From Stomoxys calcitrans (taxonomy: Eukaryota; Arthropoda; Insecta; Diptera; Muscidae): a DNA stretch of 64,000 nt. The stretch spans positions 15,652,643 to 15,716,642 of the forward strand of contig NC_081553.1 in NCBI RefSeq assembly GCF_963082655.1, in the 5' to 3' direction. The notes below the pieces were generated by a model that was given only the letters and a program-made list of their open reading frames with translations, was not told where the DNA came from and did no database searches. This document shows, in pieces, positions 45,377 through 57,173 of the stretch. The number at the start of each line of letters is the position of its first letter. The first letter of the stretch is position 1. Made by a program: the position numbers and the translations under genes.

Positions 45377-46455
45377 TACCTGATATTGCTCCACTAACAA
45401 CAACGAATAGTAGTTCGCATATTGTACATGAATTTCTAATATGAGGTTTCAAATTTCTTCTTTCTGTGACAATTGTTTGAATGTTGTTTGCATGGGGACC
45501 GGTAGAGAGTTGAATGGATGCCAATGAGACAGACGCATGAAACCGGATTCCCAAGAAATCAAGTTCCCCACCACATTCAATGGGGCAATACGATGGTCAA
45601 TCAACCGAAAGTAAAACAAAACATATTCATTGATTTGGATGTATTAAAAATACTCATTTCATTTGCCAAGCAAAACAAAAAAAAAAAAACGATTAATTAA
45701 AAAATTAAATCAAATATGGAGCAAAAAAAAAAACAAGTGGTTTGCCATAACAACCCAACCAAAATTTCTAACGAAAAATGTTTTCAAATATAAGCCTTAT
45801 AAATAAACAGATTCTGAATTATAAGGCTTTATTTGAAATTTAATTACTTCTATATTAAATGAAATTTATTTTCACAGTTATCTGTAATGGAGCCAAATTT
45901 CAAATTAATTATTATAACGTCTTTGTTTTTTCAAATGGCATCTCTACTTTTGGGGAGCGTTAAACCAAAAACTTGGCAGGTATTTGAAGAAATGAGACAC
46001 CTTTTTTTAATGTTTATTTAATATGTTGTTTATGTATAAACATTTACTCAAGTCATATGAGGAGTGGTATTTGAGAGGCTCTTTAATGAAGTCTTTTTGT
46101 CTTATTTGAAATGAGCATTTTTCAACAACTTGGCCCCAATGACATTACAAAACGCTCATTAGGTCTTAAATGCTTCAAGCATTTCATTTTTGTGGTAATT
46201 TTTCTTGTTTGGTTTTATTCAAGTATTTTTTAACAGACTTTTTTTTTGATATTAAGCAAATCGATATATTTTTTTGAATTGGCCCTAACAATTATAAAGT
46301 AGTTTGGAGTCATTAATTCAAATAAATCATAATGCTGAAATATGTCTTCAACATATTAATGTTCAGGAAAATAACACAGGATAATAACTTAGTATAGTTG
46401 TTAATGAAAATGCAATTTGTTCACGAATATTCCATTAAGGAACAGCTGTAATACA

Positions 46456-46493
46456 TTCTCTCTCTCTCTCTCTCCCTCTCTCTCTCTCTCTCT
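46456..46493. repeat. (CT)n microsatellite
   Basis: A run of CT dinucleotides about 38 bases long with one CCCT interruption. A reversed SINE-tail scrap (ATTCCATTAAGGAACAG) lies just before it at 46428-46446. Confidence 0.9.
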
Positions 46494-47560
46494 GGAAATC
46501 TAATATGTGTTCGGCTAGTGGAAGAAATGTTCTGTCATAGTCTGACCTTTTACCTCACATGTGATTCCCGACTTCCTCCTTTGCGCAGCAAAATATTTGT
46601 ATACTTAGTATATGTACTTTTAAAATATAAACATTTTAGAACGCTCCTATTGCTATTGACGACACTCTTAATCCATTTATTTAATTTAAGTTCCATATTG
46701 TACTTTTTCCAAAGTCAATTTCCTAACTTTTAACAACGTTTTCATCTTGATTAAAACAGTTTTTTCTTTTATAATAAGACATAAGAAGAATCAACGAAAT
46801 ACTTAACTACCGTTTAAGATAAACAAACCCTTAATATTAGTAAACAAATTTTTTAAGTAAATTTTTCTTAAAAAGTTGGAAAGTTTTGAATCTTCAACTT
46901 TAGTTTGATAAATCCACAATTGAAAATAAACATTTTTAAAAGCAAGCAAAAAAATCTTTTGATTAAAGGAAAATTTTCTTAAAAGAAAATGCAGACAACA
47001 TAAATTTCGTTAAACGAATCTTTAGAGTTAGGACAATGTTTTCAGTTGACTTCTTGAGCGTCTTTTAAAGGTATATAAAATTAGATTTTCATTAAGAAAT
47101 TGTTACTATACATAACTTTTGTGAATGAATTATAAATAAAATCTTTCCTAATCCTAAATCTTCAGCCTCTTGAGGCCACAATATTTTCAAATTTGACTAA
47201 GATATGATATGCTTAATGTTCTATGACTTCCAATTCCTTAATATCAATACAAAAATGTTCACTAAAGGAAAATTTTATTAAAAAGTAGGAAAATTAAGCA
47301 TTTTCAAATTTCTATATTGTTCTATATTTGAATATATGTATTTTCTCCGATCCCATATCCTCCGATTTTCATCCTTGAACACTAACAGGAAGCAAATCAG
47401 AAATAAAAGGCACTTAGGGGTAAAGTGTGTTTGTTCGTTTGTAAAAGGTTGAAACAACTTTCTTGAAATTTTTGAAGTTCGTCTTGAAAACTAATAAGCT
47501 ACGGGTTAGGTGAGGTTATTGAGGCATTCAGAACAGACATACAAACTTAATTTCCCATGA

Positions 47561-47885
47561 ACATTATATTTAAAGAACAGGTTATATTTATCTCATGTCA
47601 ATGAATGTAGCCCGATTAAAGTTTTAAACTCAATGATAACTCCTCCTTTTGTATGACGAAAAGAAGTTTTAACATGAAACGCCTGGGTTCGAATTCTGAC
47701 GAGAACATGAACATTTTCGGTGGTGTTTATCCCCTGGAGGCCACCATATCGCAGTGCTTAGCATGACCACCTTTCACGTTGAAAGCCTGGGTTCAAATCC
47801 TGTCAAGAACATCAAACATTTTTTTTTAATGGGTGTTATCCTCTCCTAATGCTGGCGACATTTGTTTGCCCTGTTCCTCCAATTT
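47561..47885. mobile_element. mosaic of three SINE fragments in mixed orientation
   Basis: First a reversed tail and body (CATGAACATTATATTTAAAG to about 47655). Then a forward fragment around the B box (ACGCCTGGGTTCGAATTC, 47677-47735). Then a new forward head at 47739 (GGCCACCATATCGCAG, GGGTTCAAATCC) running to a deleted body (GCTGGCGACATTTGTTTGCC). The fragments meet head to tail and head to head. Confidence 0.7.
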
Positions 47886-47929
47886 GTACTCTTATGGTAA
47901 CCAAAAACATGAATTTCTTATCGAGATTT

Positions 47930-48160
47930 AGTTTCAAAAGAGGGGGGAACAGTCTAAGCCCCTAAAACGGACATGTAGTCCGATCAGAACAACATCGGAA
48001 TAGAAGGCAGAAGGATTAAAGTAATAAATTGATAATAAGATATGGAGCCAAGTGTCAGGGAACCAGCGCCAAAAACACCCAAACGAAGATGTAGACCGAT
48101 CGGGATAATAAAGGACTCAAATAAAGATATTTGGATGTAGAATACAAATATGGCATTAGA
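47930..48160 (+). repeat. family U repeat fragment
   Basis: Phrases ACATGTAGTCCGATCAGAAC and GATGTAGACCGATCGGGATA lie about 110 bp apart, followed by GACTCAAATAAAGATATTTGG and GAATACAAATATGG. These resemble the pattern of 25560-25890. Confidence 0.4.
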
Positions 48161-48226
48161 GTTTTAGATTAAATGCCTTGCCCCACCACCATATAATCAT
48201 TAATATGGCGCTATGGGGGCCATATT

Positions 48227-48496
48227 ATGGCCACCGTAGCGCAGAGGTTAGCATGTCCGGCTATGACGCTGAACGCCGTGGTGTGAATCCTGGCGAGACC
48301 ATCAAAAAATTTTTCAACGGTGGTTGTCCCCTCCTAATGCTGGCAACATTTGTGAGGTACTATGCCACGTAAAACTTCTCTCCAAAGAGGTGTCGTACTG
48401 CGGCACGCCGTTCGAACTCGGCTATAAAAAGGAGGCCCCTTATCATTGAGCTTAAACTTGAATCGGACTGCACTCATTGATAAGTAAGAAGTTAGA
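48227..48496 (+). mobile_element. tRNA-derived SINE, 3' tail missing
   Basis: The head GGCCACCGTAGCGCAGAGG has an intact A box. The B box is damaged (GTGGTGTGAATCC for CTGGGTTCGAATCC). The body is almost intact to CACTCATTGATAAG, where the terminal GTTCATGGGCA tail is missing. Confidence 0.9.
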
Positions 48497-48928
48497 AGTG
48501 CATTGAATGAATAAAGTCCTTCCTTATTTTCCTTATTTTTATTTGATTGTCAAAAAATTGCCCTCCTCTGTTAATAATCCACCATTTAAAATTTAAATTT
48601 TTGGCAATTTACGATATTTCGATTAATCTTAGCGGCAATCTGCTAATACAATTTAAAATAGCATAAATCAAATTTAAATAATAAAAAAGAAAATGCCAAA
48701 AATTTACTTTAAATCTATTGATACATTAGGCTTTCTTTCATTCATTCAAGAATAAAGAATTTTTAAATATTCTCCTGTCCCTCTGTCTGTCTATCTAGCC
48801 ATCATAAACTCCTCCCCTATACTGTAGTACAATCATCTTTTATGAACATTTAACAACAAAACTATTGAAGATAAATCATTTAACGAAAGATTTGATTATA
48901 ATGTCTGAGCAAAAATAATAGAAAAAAA

Positions 48929-50418
48929 CAAGTAAAAGCGTGCTAAGTTCGGCCGGGCCGAATCTTATATACCCTCCACCATGGATCGCATTTGTCGAGT
49001 TGTTTTCCCGGCATCTCTTCTTAGGCAAAAAAGGATATAAGAAAAGAGTTGCTCTGCTATTAAAACGATATCAAGATATGGTCCGGTTCGGACCACAATT
49101 AAATTATATGTTGGAGACCTGTGTAAAATTTCAGCCAATTCGTATAAGAATTGCACCCATTGGGGCTCACGAAGTAAAATAGAGAGAACGATTTATATGG
49201 GATCTGTATCGGGCTATAGACCGATTCAGACCATAATAAACACGTTTGTTGATGGTCATGAGAGGATCCGTCGTACAAAATTTCAGGCATATCGGATAAT
49301 AATTGCGACCTCTAGGGGTCAAGAAGTCAAGATCCCAGATCGGTTTATATGGCAGCTATATCAGGTTATGAACCGATTTGAACCTTATTTGACACAGTTG
49401 TTGAAAGTAAAAATAAAATACGTCATGCAAAATTTCAGCCAAATCGGATAGGAATTGCGCCCTCTAAAAGCTCAAGAAGTCAAATCCCCAGATCAGTTTA
49501 TATGACAGCTATATCAGGTTATGGACCGATTTGAACCATACTTGGCACAGTTGTTGGATATCATAACAAAACACGTCATGCAAAAATTCATTCAAATCGG
49601 ATAAGAATTGTGCCCTCTAGAGGCTCAAAAAGTCAAGATCCAAGATCGGTTTATATGGCAGCTATATCAGGTTATGGACCGATTTAAACCATACTTGGCA
49701 CAGTTGTTGGGTATCATAACAAAACACGTCGTGCAATATTTCATTTCAATCGGATAAGAATTGCGCACTCTAGAGGCTCAAGAATTCAAGACCCAAGATC
49801 GGTTTATATGGCAGCTATATCAGGTAATGGTTCGATTTGAACCATACTTGGCACAATTGTTGGATATCATAACAAAACACGTCGTGCAAAATTTCATTTT
49901 GATCGGATAAGAATTGCGCACGCTAGAGGCTCAAGAAGTCAAGACCCAAGATCGGTTTATATGGCAGCTATATCAGGTTATGAACCGATTTGAACCATAC
50001 TTGGCACAGTTGTTGGATGTCATAACAAAACACGTCGTGCAAATTTTCATTCTGATCGGTTAAGAATTGCGCACGCTAGAGGCTCAAGAAGTCAAGACCC
50101 TAGATCGGTTTATATGGCAGCTATATCAAAACATGGACCGATATGGCCCATTTACAATACCAACCGACCTACACTAATAAGAAGTATTTGTGCAAAATTT
50201 CAAGCGGCTAGCTTAACTCCTTCGGAAGTTAGCGTGCTTTCGACAGACAGACGGACGGACGGACGGACGGACAGACGGACGGACATGGCTAGATCGACAT
50301 AAAATGTCACGACGATCAAGAATATATATACTTTATGGGGTCTCAGACGAATATTTCGAGTAGTTACAAACAGAATGACGAAATTAGTATACCCCCATCT
50401 TATGGTGGAGGGTATAAA
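48929..50418 (+). mobile_element. family T element, complete reference copy
   Basis: Left end: ACAAGTAAAAGCGTGCTAAG, a GGCCGGGCCG palindrome, and TATATACCCTCCACCATGG. Middle: tandem units whose GATCCCAGATCGG-type motif starts at 49331, 49484, 49637, 49790, 49943 and 50096, an exact 153-bp period. Right end: AGACAGACGGACGG tract, ATACTTTATGGGGTCTCAGA, ATATTTCGAG, and terminal CTTATGGTGGAGGGTATA, which inversely matches the TATACCCTCCACCAT at the left. No long open frame. Mechanism of movement unknown; the inverted terminal TATACCCTCCACCAT motifs suggest a DNA-type or rolling-circle non-autonomous element (inference). Confidence 0.9.
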
Positions 50419-51814
50419 AACAAAAGGTTCAATAAACTGGAAAAGTATGTTTGGCTTAGTTCAAAGCAAATTAATTAACGCCACATTCGCCCAAGTTTCA
50501 ATAACTAAGACAATGTACCATATTAACATAACAATATGCAAATTATGGCATATTACCACCCTAACCAAAAAAAAAACAACTAAACAAAGAAAATTTCAAA
50601 ATCAACCGTTACTAAAACTCTTAAATTCAAAATTCCAATCTCAGCTTCTCTATGTCAAATTCATTTAGCAGCTGTCTTAGCTGCCGTCGTAGTTTACTGA
50701 TCATCAACATCTCATCTCAGCCGCTGAGGGATCATTGAAAACGTTTCAATTTTTTTGACACCGCTCAATGAAATGTTGATAATGTGGCGCAGCCATTTAT
50801 AGCAAATCATGATCAGCAAAATATTTTGTTAACCCTGAACTTGACCAACACCCAACAAGCCAAGCCAAGCCAAGCTATCAAGCTACCATTTGTCGTCCAT
50901 TCATTTTAACCGGCTGGGCTTAGTCTGCTGTTTGTCCGTTCAACGGTCTGGGTCGGTCTCTTTCTCTGGCTGAAAGCAATTTTAAAATGATTTGTTTCCA
51001 TCTTTTTTGTTTGCTGTTACTAATATTACTAAGGCTTTTTCTTTTTTGAAAAATATATATGTTGTTGTTGTTGTTTTTGATAACTTTTACGACTCCGCCA
51101 CCATCGTCATTATATTATGAGCCGGTTTCGTCTCTAAGTCACAAAAAAAGAAAGAAACACAAACGCAACGCAACAAACGTGTTTCTTTCTACTGGTCATT
51201 TAATTGCGGTTACTTTAACGAATTGTTAAAATATTTGACTCAACTTTAAACACAGTGGTTACATACGTATACATGTCCTTTATTTACAATTGCAGTATAT
51301 TTCAATAAAATATGAGCAATAGTGGTTACATAGAATAATGGAAATCCAAACATCGATTTAAAAACAACATTTGAATGGAACTTTTCCAAAACACCCAATT
51401 TCAGTGGAATTTTCTCTAAATACAAAATTTGAATAAAACTTTTTTTTTGACATTCCTTGAGTTCTGCATTATTAGTGTCTCTGCTGCCACGTTCGAAGGC
51501 AATAACGTTTTAGTGCTGTTTTTAATGGGACAAACTCACCATACATTTCTTCAACCACTGCATCACCTGAGCTAGGATTTTCTATACCAAGAAGTCGTAT
51601 AAAAATTATTTTGAGGATAGGAACAATTGGGTTGTTGGAAGACGTATTGTTCGGAAAGCTGACTTACAGTCGATGGCCTATGGTGGTCGGTTGCGTAAAT
51701 TTAGCATTGTAAAATTGGGCTGTCAGACGGCCCAATTAACGTTAAGAATAAATCTAAACACAAGGTTTTCACTCTTTACACAAAATTAAATTGACTCATT
51801 AATATTAATGTATA

Positions 51815-52685
51815 TTTTTATACCCTCCACCATAGGATGCGGGTATACTTTTTCGTCATTCTGTTTGTAACACCTCGAAATATGCTTCTCAGACCCCATA
51901 AAGTATATATGTTTTTTATCGTCATGTCATTTTAAGTCCAACTAGCCATGTCCGTCCGTCTGTCTGTCCGTCCGTCCGGAGTAAAGCTAGGCGCTCGAAA
52001 TTTTGTACAAATATCTTTTATTAGTGTTAGTCGGTTGGGATTGTAAATGGGCCAAATCGGTCCATGTTTTGATATAGCTGCCATATAAACCGATCTTGGG
52101 TCTTGATTTCTTGAGCCTCTAAGGGCGCAATTCTCGTCCGATTTGACTGAAATTTTGCACGTAGTATTTTGGTATCACTTCCAACAACTGTGCTATGTAT
52201 GATTCAAATCAAACTGTGCTATGTATGATTAATAATCTGATATAGCTGCCATATAAACCGATCATGGATCTTGACTTCTTGAGCCTCTAAAGGGCGCAAT
52301 TCACATCTGATTTGGCAGAAATTTTCTACATCGGCTTCTCTCATTACCTTCAACATACTTGTCTAATATGGTCTGAATCGATCAATAGCTTGATTCAGCT
52401 CCCATATAAACCTATCTCCCGATTTTGCTTCTTGAGCACCTACCAGGCGCAATTCTTATCCGAATGAACTGAAATATGACACAATGACTTCTACAATGTT
52501 TAGCATTCATTTATGGCCCGAATCGGACTATAACTTGATATAGCTCCAATAGCATAACAGTTCTTATTCAATATTCTTTGTTTGCCTAAAAAGAGATGCA
52601 GCGCATACATCTCCACAAATGCGATCCATGGTGGAGGGTTTATAAGATTCGGCCCGGTCGAACTTAGCACGCTCTTACTGGTTTT
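51815..52685 (-). mobile_element. family T element, complete but short, reverse
   Basis: Both termini are present in reverse (TATACCCTCCACCATAGGAT at the left, CGATCCATGGTGGAGGGTTT and GGCCCGGTCGAACTTAGCAC at the right). Only about three units lie between them. A short local duplication (CTGTGCTATGTATGATT twice) lies near 52188-52225. Confidence 0.9.
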
Positions 52686-53136
52686 CTTTTATTTAGAAAT
52701 CATTTATGTTACCCTCACATCTATCCCCAAACTACTGTGCATGCCATTTATATTAAAGTTGTCTCTCTGAATTCTTTTACCAAACCAATTTCCCTTTAGA
52801 TAGCTGGCGCGTGTAGAGTCTTTTAACGCTGGATTATGACGTCTAGGATGATTTCTAAGAATAAAAATCATGGCTCTACTCGTTAAAGAAAAGCTCTGAC
52901 TAGACCATAATTTAATAACCAATTGCAAGTCTGTCAGGTTCTAATAATAGCAATTATGTTCACTCACAACTATAAAAGAATGTGAAGAATAGAAAAAAAA
53001 TACATTTTCAATGGGAAGAAACTCTTGTTGCTTATGTTGTAAAAAATCATATTACATTCAATAAGAATATATATTTAATGCCATAACTATGAAATAAGGC
53101 AAATTGATTTATAATTGTTTTTGTTTTTTCTTACAG

Positions 53137-53281
53137 ATTCTTCAGATATTGTCGATTGTAAATTGAAATTGATTTTGGGTCTAATATGGACTTTGATTCT
53201 ACATTATTCCATTTCAATGCCAATGTGGGAGGGTGAGGATGAACAACAGTTGAATGGTTCGGGACCAACACCCAAACAAAG
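53137..53281 (+). CDS. cher: cheerio (filamin) coding exon 3: end of CH1 and linker
   Basis: It follows a TTTCTTACAG acceptor, completes codon 450 (G|AT = Asp) and encodes residues 451-497 plus two bases of codon 498. The donor is AAAG|GTAAGT (phase 2). The peptide continues CH1 with [20 protein letters not shown] and [10 protein letters not shown], the final helices of the first calponin-homology domain (the [11 protein letters not shown] strip is the CH signature). It then enters the acidic linker [10 protein letters not shown] ahead of CH2. This 145-bp exon is separated from its neighbours by 37.6 and 4.6 kb. The match to insect filamin is continuous across both junctions. Confidence 0.97.
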
Positions 53282-53823
53282 GTAAGTTCGCTATTCAAAA
53301 CCAACTCATATTTCATTTTGCTGTAAAAAAAATTTAAAAAAAAAAAACAAATGAAAGCAGAAATACCTGTGAAACCTTCTAAGGCCATGATATGGGAATG
53401 TTAGGAAATTCCGAGATAGGGTGATGGTATTAAGCCAGTATTGAATTTTTATTTAAGTCCCATATTGTGCCGATCGGTCTTTATGCCCGTTTCGAATCCA
53501 AATCCAATCCATCTTCGTATTTCATAAGTTGACATTTCCCACCCTCCAAATTTAGGGCAACCCTTCGTTTCCCTAAAGGGACCTAAAAGACAGTTAGGCT
53601 TTAGAGCTCTTAACCTTTTTGCGGTATGATATGCTGACCTAATACCATAACCCTAACTTTTTTTCACCCTTAGCCTATGTGGTTGTAAAGTTTAACACCA
53701 AAAATCATAGAAGGAGTTCTAAATTTTTTGGTGATATGTTCGTGGGAAAAAATATCGTCAATACATAGATGTTAACAAGAAAAATCATAGCAATCATGGC
53801 TTTTCTCAAGCAATAGATGAAAA

Positions 53824-53876
53824 TGTTTGCCCTTGTTCCTTAAGGGAATGCTCGTGGGCAAACTTGTATTTGCATT
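53824..53876 (+). mobile_element. SINE 3' tail fragment
   Basis: TGTTTGCCCTTGTTCCTTAA then GGAATGCTCGTGGGCAAACT and TATTTGCATT is the last 50 bases of the SINE. Nothing of the head or body precedes it. Confidence 0.75.
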
Positions 53877-54109
53877 GATGGGAAGATAAAGAATGCAGGA
53901 ACTATGAAACTCGTAGTACAGTGAAATGGTGTAAGAAGATAGAAGAAACGACCATGCCGCAAGAAGAAAAGAGAAGCTGAAAAACCCTGTTGAGAACATA
54001 GTAACATACACCAGAGCCAAAATAAAGTTAGAAATATCGGCATATTAAAATCATTTTTCCCAACTCTTGCTACCTGATAATATTGACGACAAAGAAGCCT
54101 CAGAGGCAA

Positions 54110-54640
54110 TCCACCTCAATGAGAGTTGTACTCTGACATTATCGTGCCTTAGGCATTGTCTCTAGCTTTAGCAATTTAGCTAAGTCGAAAAAGAAACACC
54201 CGCAAGATGAAGAGTCCGTACCTCTGCAGATCTATACACCACGAGTGCTCGACCGTGGAGGCATCCTTTTTATCAATACATTAGTCTAGAGTTTCGATGC
54301 TAAACCCTTCTCTCTCAGGATTTCGATAGCATAGAGCCTTCTCTGCAAGACCATACACTGGTCCGGCAGTCTCAACAATATGCCAGCATTGGAGACGACC
54401 CCCAATCCCATTTATCTTGGCCAACAACATAACAGGGAAGATTGGTAGACATCTTCCCTGTTCAGAATGCTTATCCTAAAGACCCTATTCTAGCTTGAAT
54501 CGAACTTCACGGCAAGAAGACTGAGACCCCCTTCAGCTTTCCCTGCGCATCCATAGTACACAAAATGGCAGCCGGTTGTACGTACCGGATTGACCCGATT
54601 GACACTGCTACAACAACAAAAACAAAATGGAATTGTGGCC
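54110..54640 (+). repeat. GC-richer retroelement-like debris, possible LINE 3' end
   Basis: About 500 bp is noticeably richer in G and C than the intron (for example CTCGACCGTGGAGGCATCC, TTCGATAGCATAGAGCC). It ends in CTACAACAACAAAAACAAAA, the sort of CAA-rich tail seen on some fly non-LTR elements. Further such sequence continues to about 55150. No reverse-transcriptase motif is visible in this piece, so the assignment is tentative. Confidence 0.35.
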
Positions 54641-55216
54641 ATTACCGTCGTTTTTGATCAAGATGAGTTGGTTCATTCTGATCGCAACCTAGATGACATT
54701 GATTCAGGTCAACCTTTTGGTGGCATCTCTAAAGGTCTTCAATTGAAGATCTCTTCAATGGCGTCAGTCTCTTTTTGTCAATGAAGTCCTTGTTTGCTTT
54801 TGAAGGCAGCCTGTAATGGTGCTTAAAGCATCGAGCGACCAGGCAATCGTTTAATAAGTGCCAAACAAGGTTTATTTGCCCATGCCCCAAGTGTCATTGG
54901 CTGGTTTTAGCCCTATCTCAAACTGCAGTTGTTTGTACAAAAAAGGCTCTTCTTATCGTCAGTCTGTGGTCACTCCTAAAAACTTAGGGTAGTTAAGAGA
55001 GATTTTTTTTAACTTTCATCTTCAATGTGTAACTCCAAGGAGACATCTCTTGTTCAGCTAGTGAAGCGAGACGCCGATGACTTCGCAAGGTAGATTTTCA
55101 GACTGTGACTCTGTTGGGTTCTGGGAAAAATTATGTACCCGTCTAAGGTGAGTTTCTTATCTATGCTATTGTCATTTTCATGTGACAATATCACCACGCA
55201 TCAGAGAGGCCAACTA

Positions 55217-55965
55217 CAGGGTGGATGACACGAAATGTTACCACATTCACAATGGTATAACCGACAAACTAGAAATGAAAGCTAAATGATATTTGTTTTA
55301 TTATACCCTCCACCATAGGATGGAGGTATGCTAATTTCGTCATTCTGTATGTGACTTCTCGAAATATTCGTCAAAGACCACATAAAGGGCGCAATTCTTA
55401 TTCGATTGGCTGAAAATTTACACAATGACTTCTTCTGTAGTCTCCAACATTCAATTTAATTAGCATAGCAATTGTTTTCTTTTATCCTTTGTTTGCCTTA
55501 AAAGAGATACCGGGAAAATAACTTGATAAAAGCGATCCATGGTGGAGGGTATATAAGATTCAGCCCGGCCGAACTTATCATGCTTTTACTTGTTTATTAT
55601 ATTAATTACAAGCCGTCAGAATCATTTGCTACGGAGTTAATTTAAAGAGAAAGTTATTTGTTATGGAGATCAAGCGTAATAGTGAAAATGCGTTATATTT
55701 AACTGTAAAATCACAAGCAGCTTTTCTTGGCGAACTCAAACATTATAAAGTGAACAAAATAGTTTTTTATTGCATCACAAACGCCACGATGGACGCAATT
55801 GTTCCAAAAACAACTGCAACAAAAACAAATGGTTCAGCGAGTGAAGGCTCTAATTCAACGAAATCCACTCCGCAGTTAGAATCAAATGGCTAAAGATCTG
55901 AAAATATAAAGGTAAAGCCTTATAAGCTCCAAAAGGCACACGATCTTACATCAAAGCAAAGCGGG
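55217..55965 (+). pseudogene. 5' part of a mariner-superfamily transposon with broken transposase
   Basis: TA then CAGGGTGGATGACACGAAAT marks a left terminal repeat like that of the MITE at 36936. From an ATG at 55663 the frame begins MEIKRNSENALYLTVK. In a different frame, downstream pieces read VQRVKALIQRNPLRS, NQMAKDLKI and KPYKLQKAHDLTSKQ. That order matches the helix-turn-helix half of insect Tc1/mariner-type transposases. Frameshifts and stops (TAG after RNPLRS, TAA after DLKI) disable it. The catalytic half and right end are missing where family T-like sequence begins near 55975. The leader is interrupted by a family T copy (55302-55592). Confidence 0.8.
55302..55592 (-). mobile_element. 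family T element, minimal copy, reverse
   Basis: Both ends are present (TATACCCTCCACCATAGGAT and AAGCGATCCATGGTGGAGGG ... GCCCGGCCGAACTTATCATG), but the 153-bp array is reduced to less than one unit. It shows that the termini can stay associated while the tandem core collapses. It sits within the leader of the transposon relic. Confidence 0.85.
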
Positions 55966-55984
55966 GAATTGGCATTTAATTGTC

Positions 55985-56972
55985 TATATTAGCATATACG
56001 CCGATTCGGATCATACTTGGCACGGGCACTGGAAGTCGTAGCATAACTCTTTGCGCCAAATTTTAGCCAAATCAGGAGCTCAAGAAGTCAAATCCAGTAA
56101 TCGGGTTAATGGGGGCTATATCAGTATATAGACCGATTCGAATTATACTTGGCACAGGTGTTTTGAAGTCAGAACGAAAGTGCTTGTGCAAAAATTCAAT
56201 AGAATCGGGTGAAAATTGAGACCTCTTGGGGCTCATGAAGTCAAAACTAGAAATCGGTGAATGTGGGGGCTATATCCAAATCTGAACCGATATGGCCCAA
56301 TTATAATCTCCAACGATCCAACGATCTACATAGATAAGGAGTATCTGTGCCAAATTTCAAGCGGATATGTTTATTACGCTGATTCCGTGATTTCGGCAGA
56401 CGGACATAAATGAGTCTTTTATGAGCTAAAGACCCTAAGACGGCAGATTTGTCTATATGACAGCTAAATTGAAATAATGTCTGATATGAACTATACTCGG
56501 TTCTCATATCGGGTAGCCTAACGCAACAAACTGTTCCCAATTGAAGCGAATCGAATAATAAACACGCCTTTTACGGGCTTCAAACCCTAAATCGTCAGAT
56601 CGGTTATATGGCAGCAATATCGAAATATGGTCCGATTAGGACCTTCTCCGGTTCGAGGAACTTAGTCCAACTTACAGTTCTTAAGTTCAGCTAAATCGGC
56701 TGATCGGACCATATCAAAATATGGTCAGATCTGAACCATATTCCACTTGGATATCGGGAGTCTTAATGTAACTCACTATTCGCAATTGCAATAAATATAT
56801 ACACACATCAATAGGACAGATGTATATAAATTTGGTCCGATGTAGACCATATTCGGTTCTGATAATGGGGGGCCTATTGCAATTTACCTTTTAAAAATTC
56901 AACAAAATCAGGCAATAAATGTGGCTATTAAAGGCTCAAGACCTAAAATTGTCGGATCAGTCTAAGAGCAGC
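55985..56972 (+). repeat. diverged family T-like units
   Basis: Units such as CGATTCGGATCATACTTGGC, GGGGCTATATCAGTATATAG and TCTATATGACAGCTAAATTG recur at roughly 150-bp steps for nearly 1 kb. Termini are not clear on the left. TATGGTAATGGGTATAAAAA at 57174-57193, beyond the MITE, could be the right terminus. Confidence 0.6.
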
Positions 56973-56974
56973 TA

Positions 56975-57173
56975 TTGGGTTGCCCAAAAAGTAATTGCGG
57001 ATTTTTCATATAGTCGGCGTTGACAACTTTTTTCACAGCTTGTGACTCTGTAATTGCATTCTTTCTTCTGTCAGTTATCAGCTGTTACTTTTAGCTTGCT
57101 TTAGACAAAAAGTGTAAAAAAGTATATTTGATTAAAGTGCATTCTAAGTTTTATTAAAAATGCATTTACTTTC
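56975..57173. mobile_element. mariner-type MITE, truncated at one end
   Basis: It begins TTGGGTTGCCCAAAAAGTAA after TA and runs colinear with the reverse complement of the copy at 39582-39818. It then stops at GCATTTACTTTC without the last 35 or so bases and the second terminal repeat. Immediately afterwards family T-like terminal sequence resumes. Confidence 0.85.

Larger units (their letters stand above)
15518..53136 (+). other. cher: cher intron 2 (37.6 kb, phase 1)
   Basis: The intron is bounded by G|GTAAGT and TTTCTTACAG|AT. It splits codon 450 inside CH1 (VNI-D-SSDIVD). Its recognisable contents are listed separately. Stretches with nothing nameable: 15518-17960, 18960-20110, 20490-21700, 23075-24970, 26890-27715, 28620-30230, 30300-31150, 32665-34070, 35150-36330, 38630-39110, 40390-41450, 43370-43755, 45380-46410, 46500-47550, 48500-48925, 50420-51810 and 52690-53136. 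These are mostly AT-rich with poly-A/T runs. I saw no alternative exon or nested host gene, though small ones could be missed. Confidence 0.8.

Noticed and set aside
49197..50302. Repeated short open frames in the 153-bp units as a repeat protein
   Set aside because: Although 153 is divisible by three, stops fall in different places in each unit and frames do not persist between copies.
54590..54784. 64-codon open frame in intron 3
   Set aside because: It starts in the CAA-rich tail of LINE-like debris; no domain or codon bias supports a gene.
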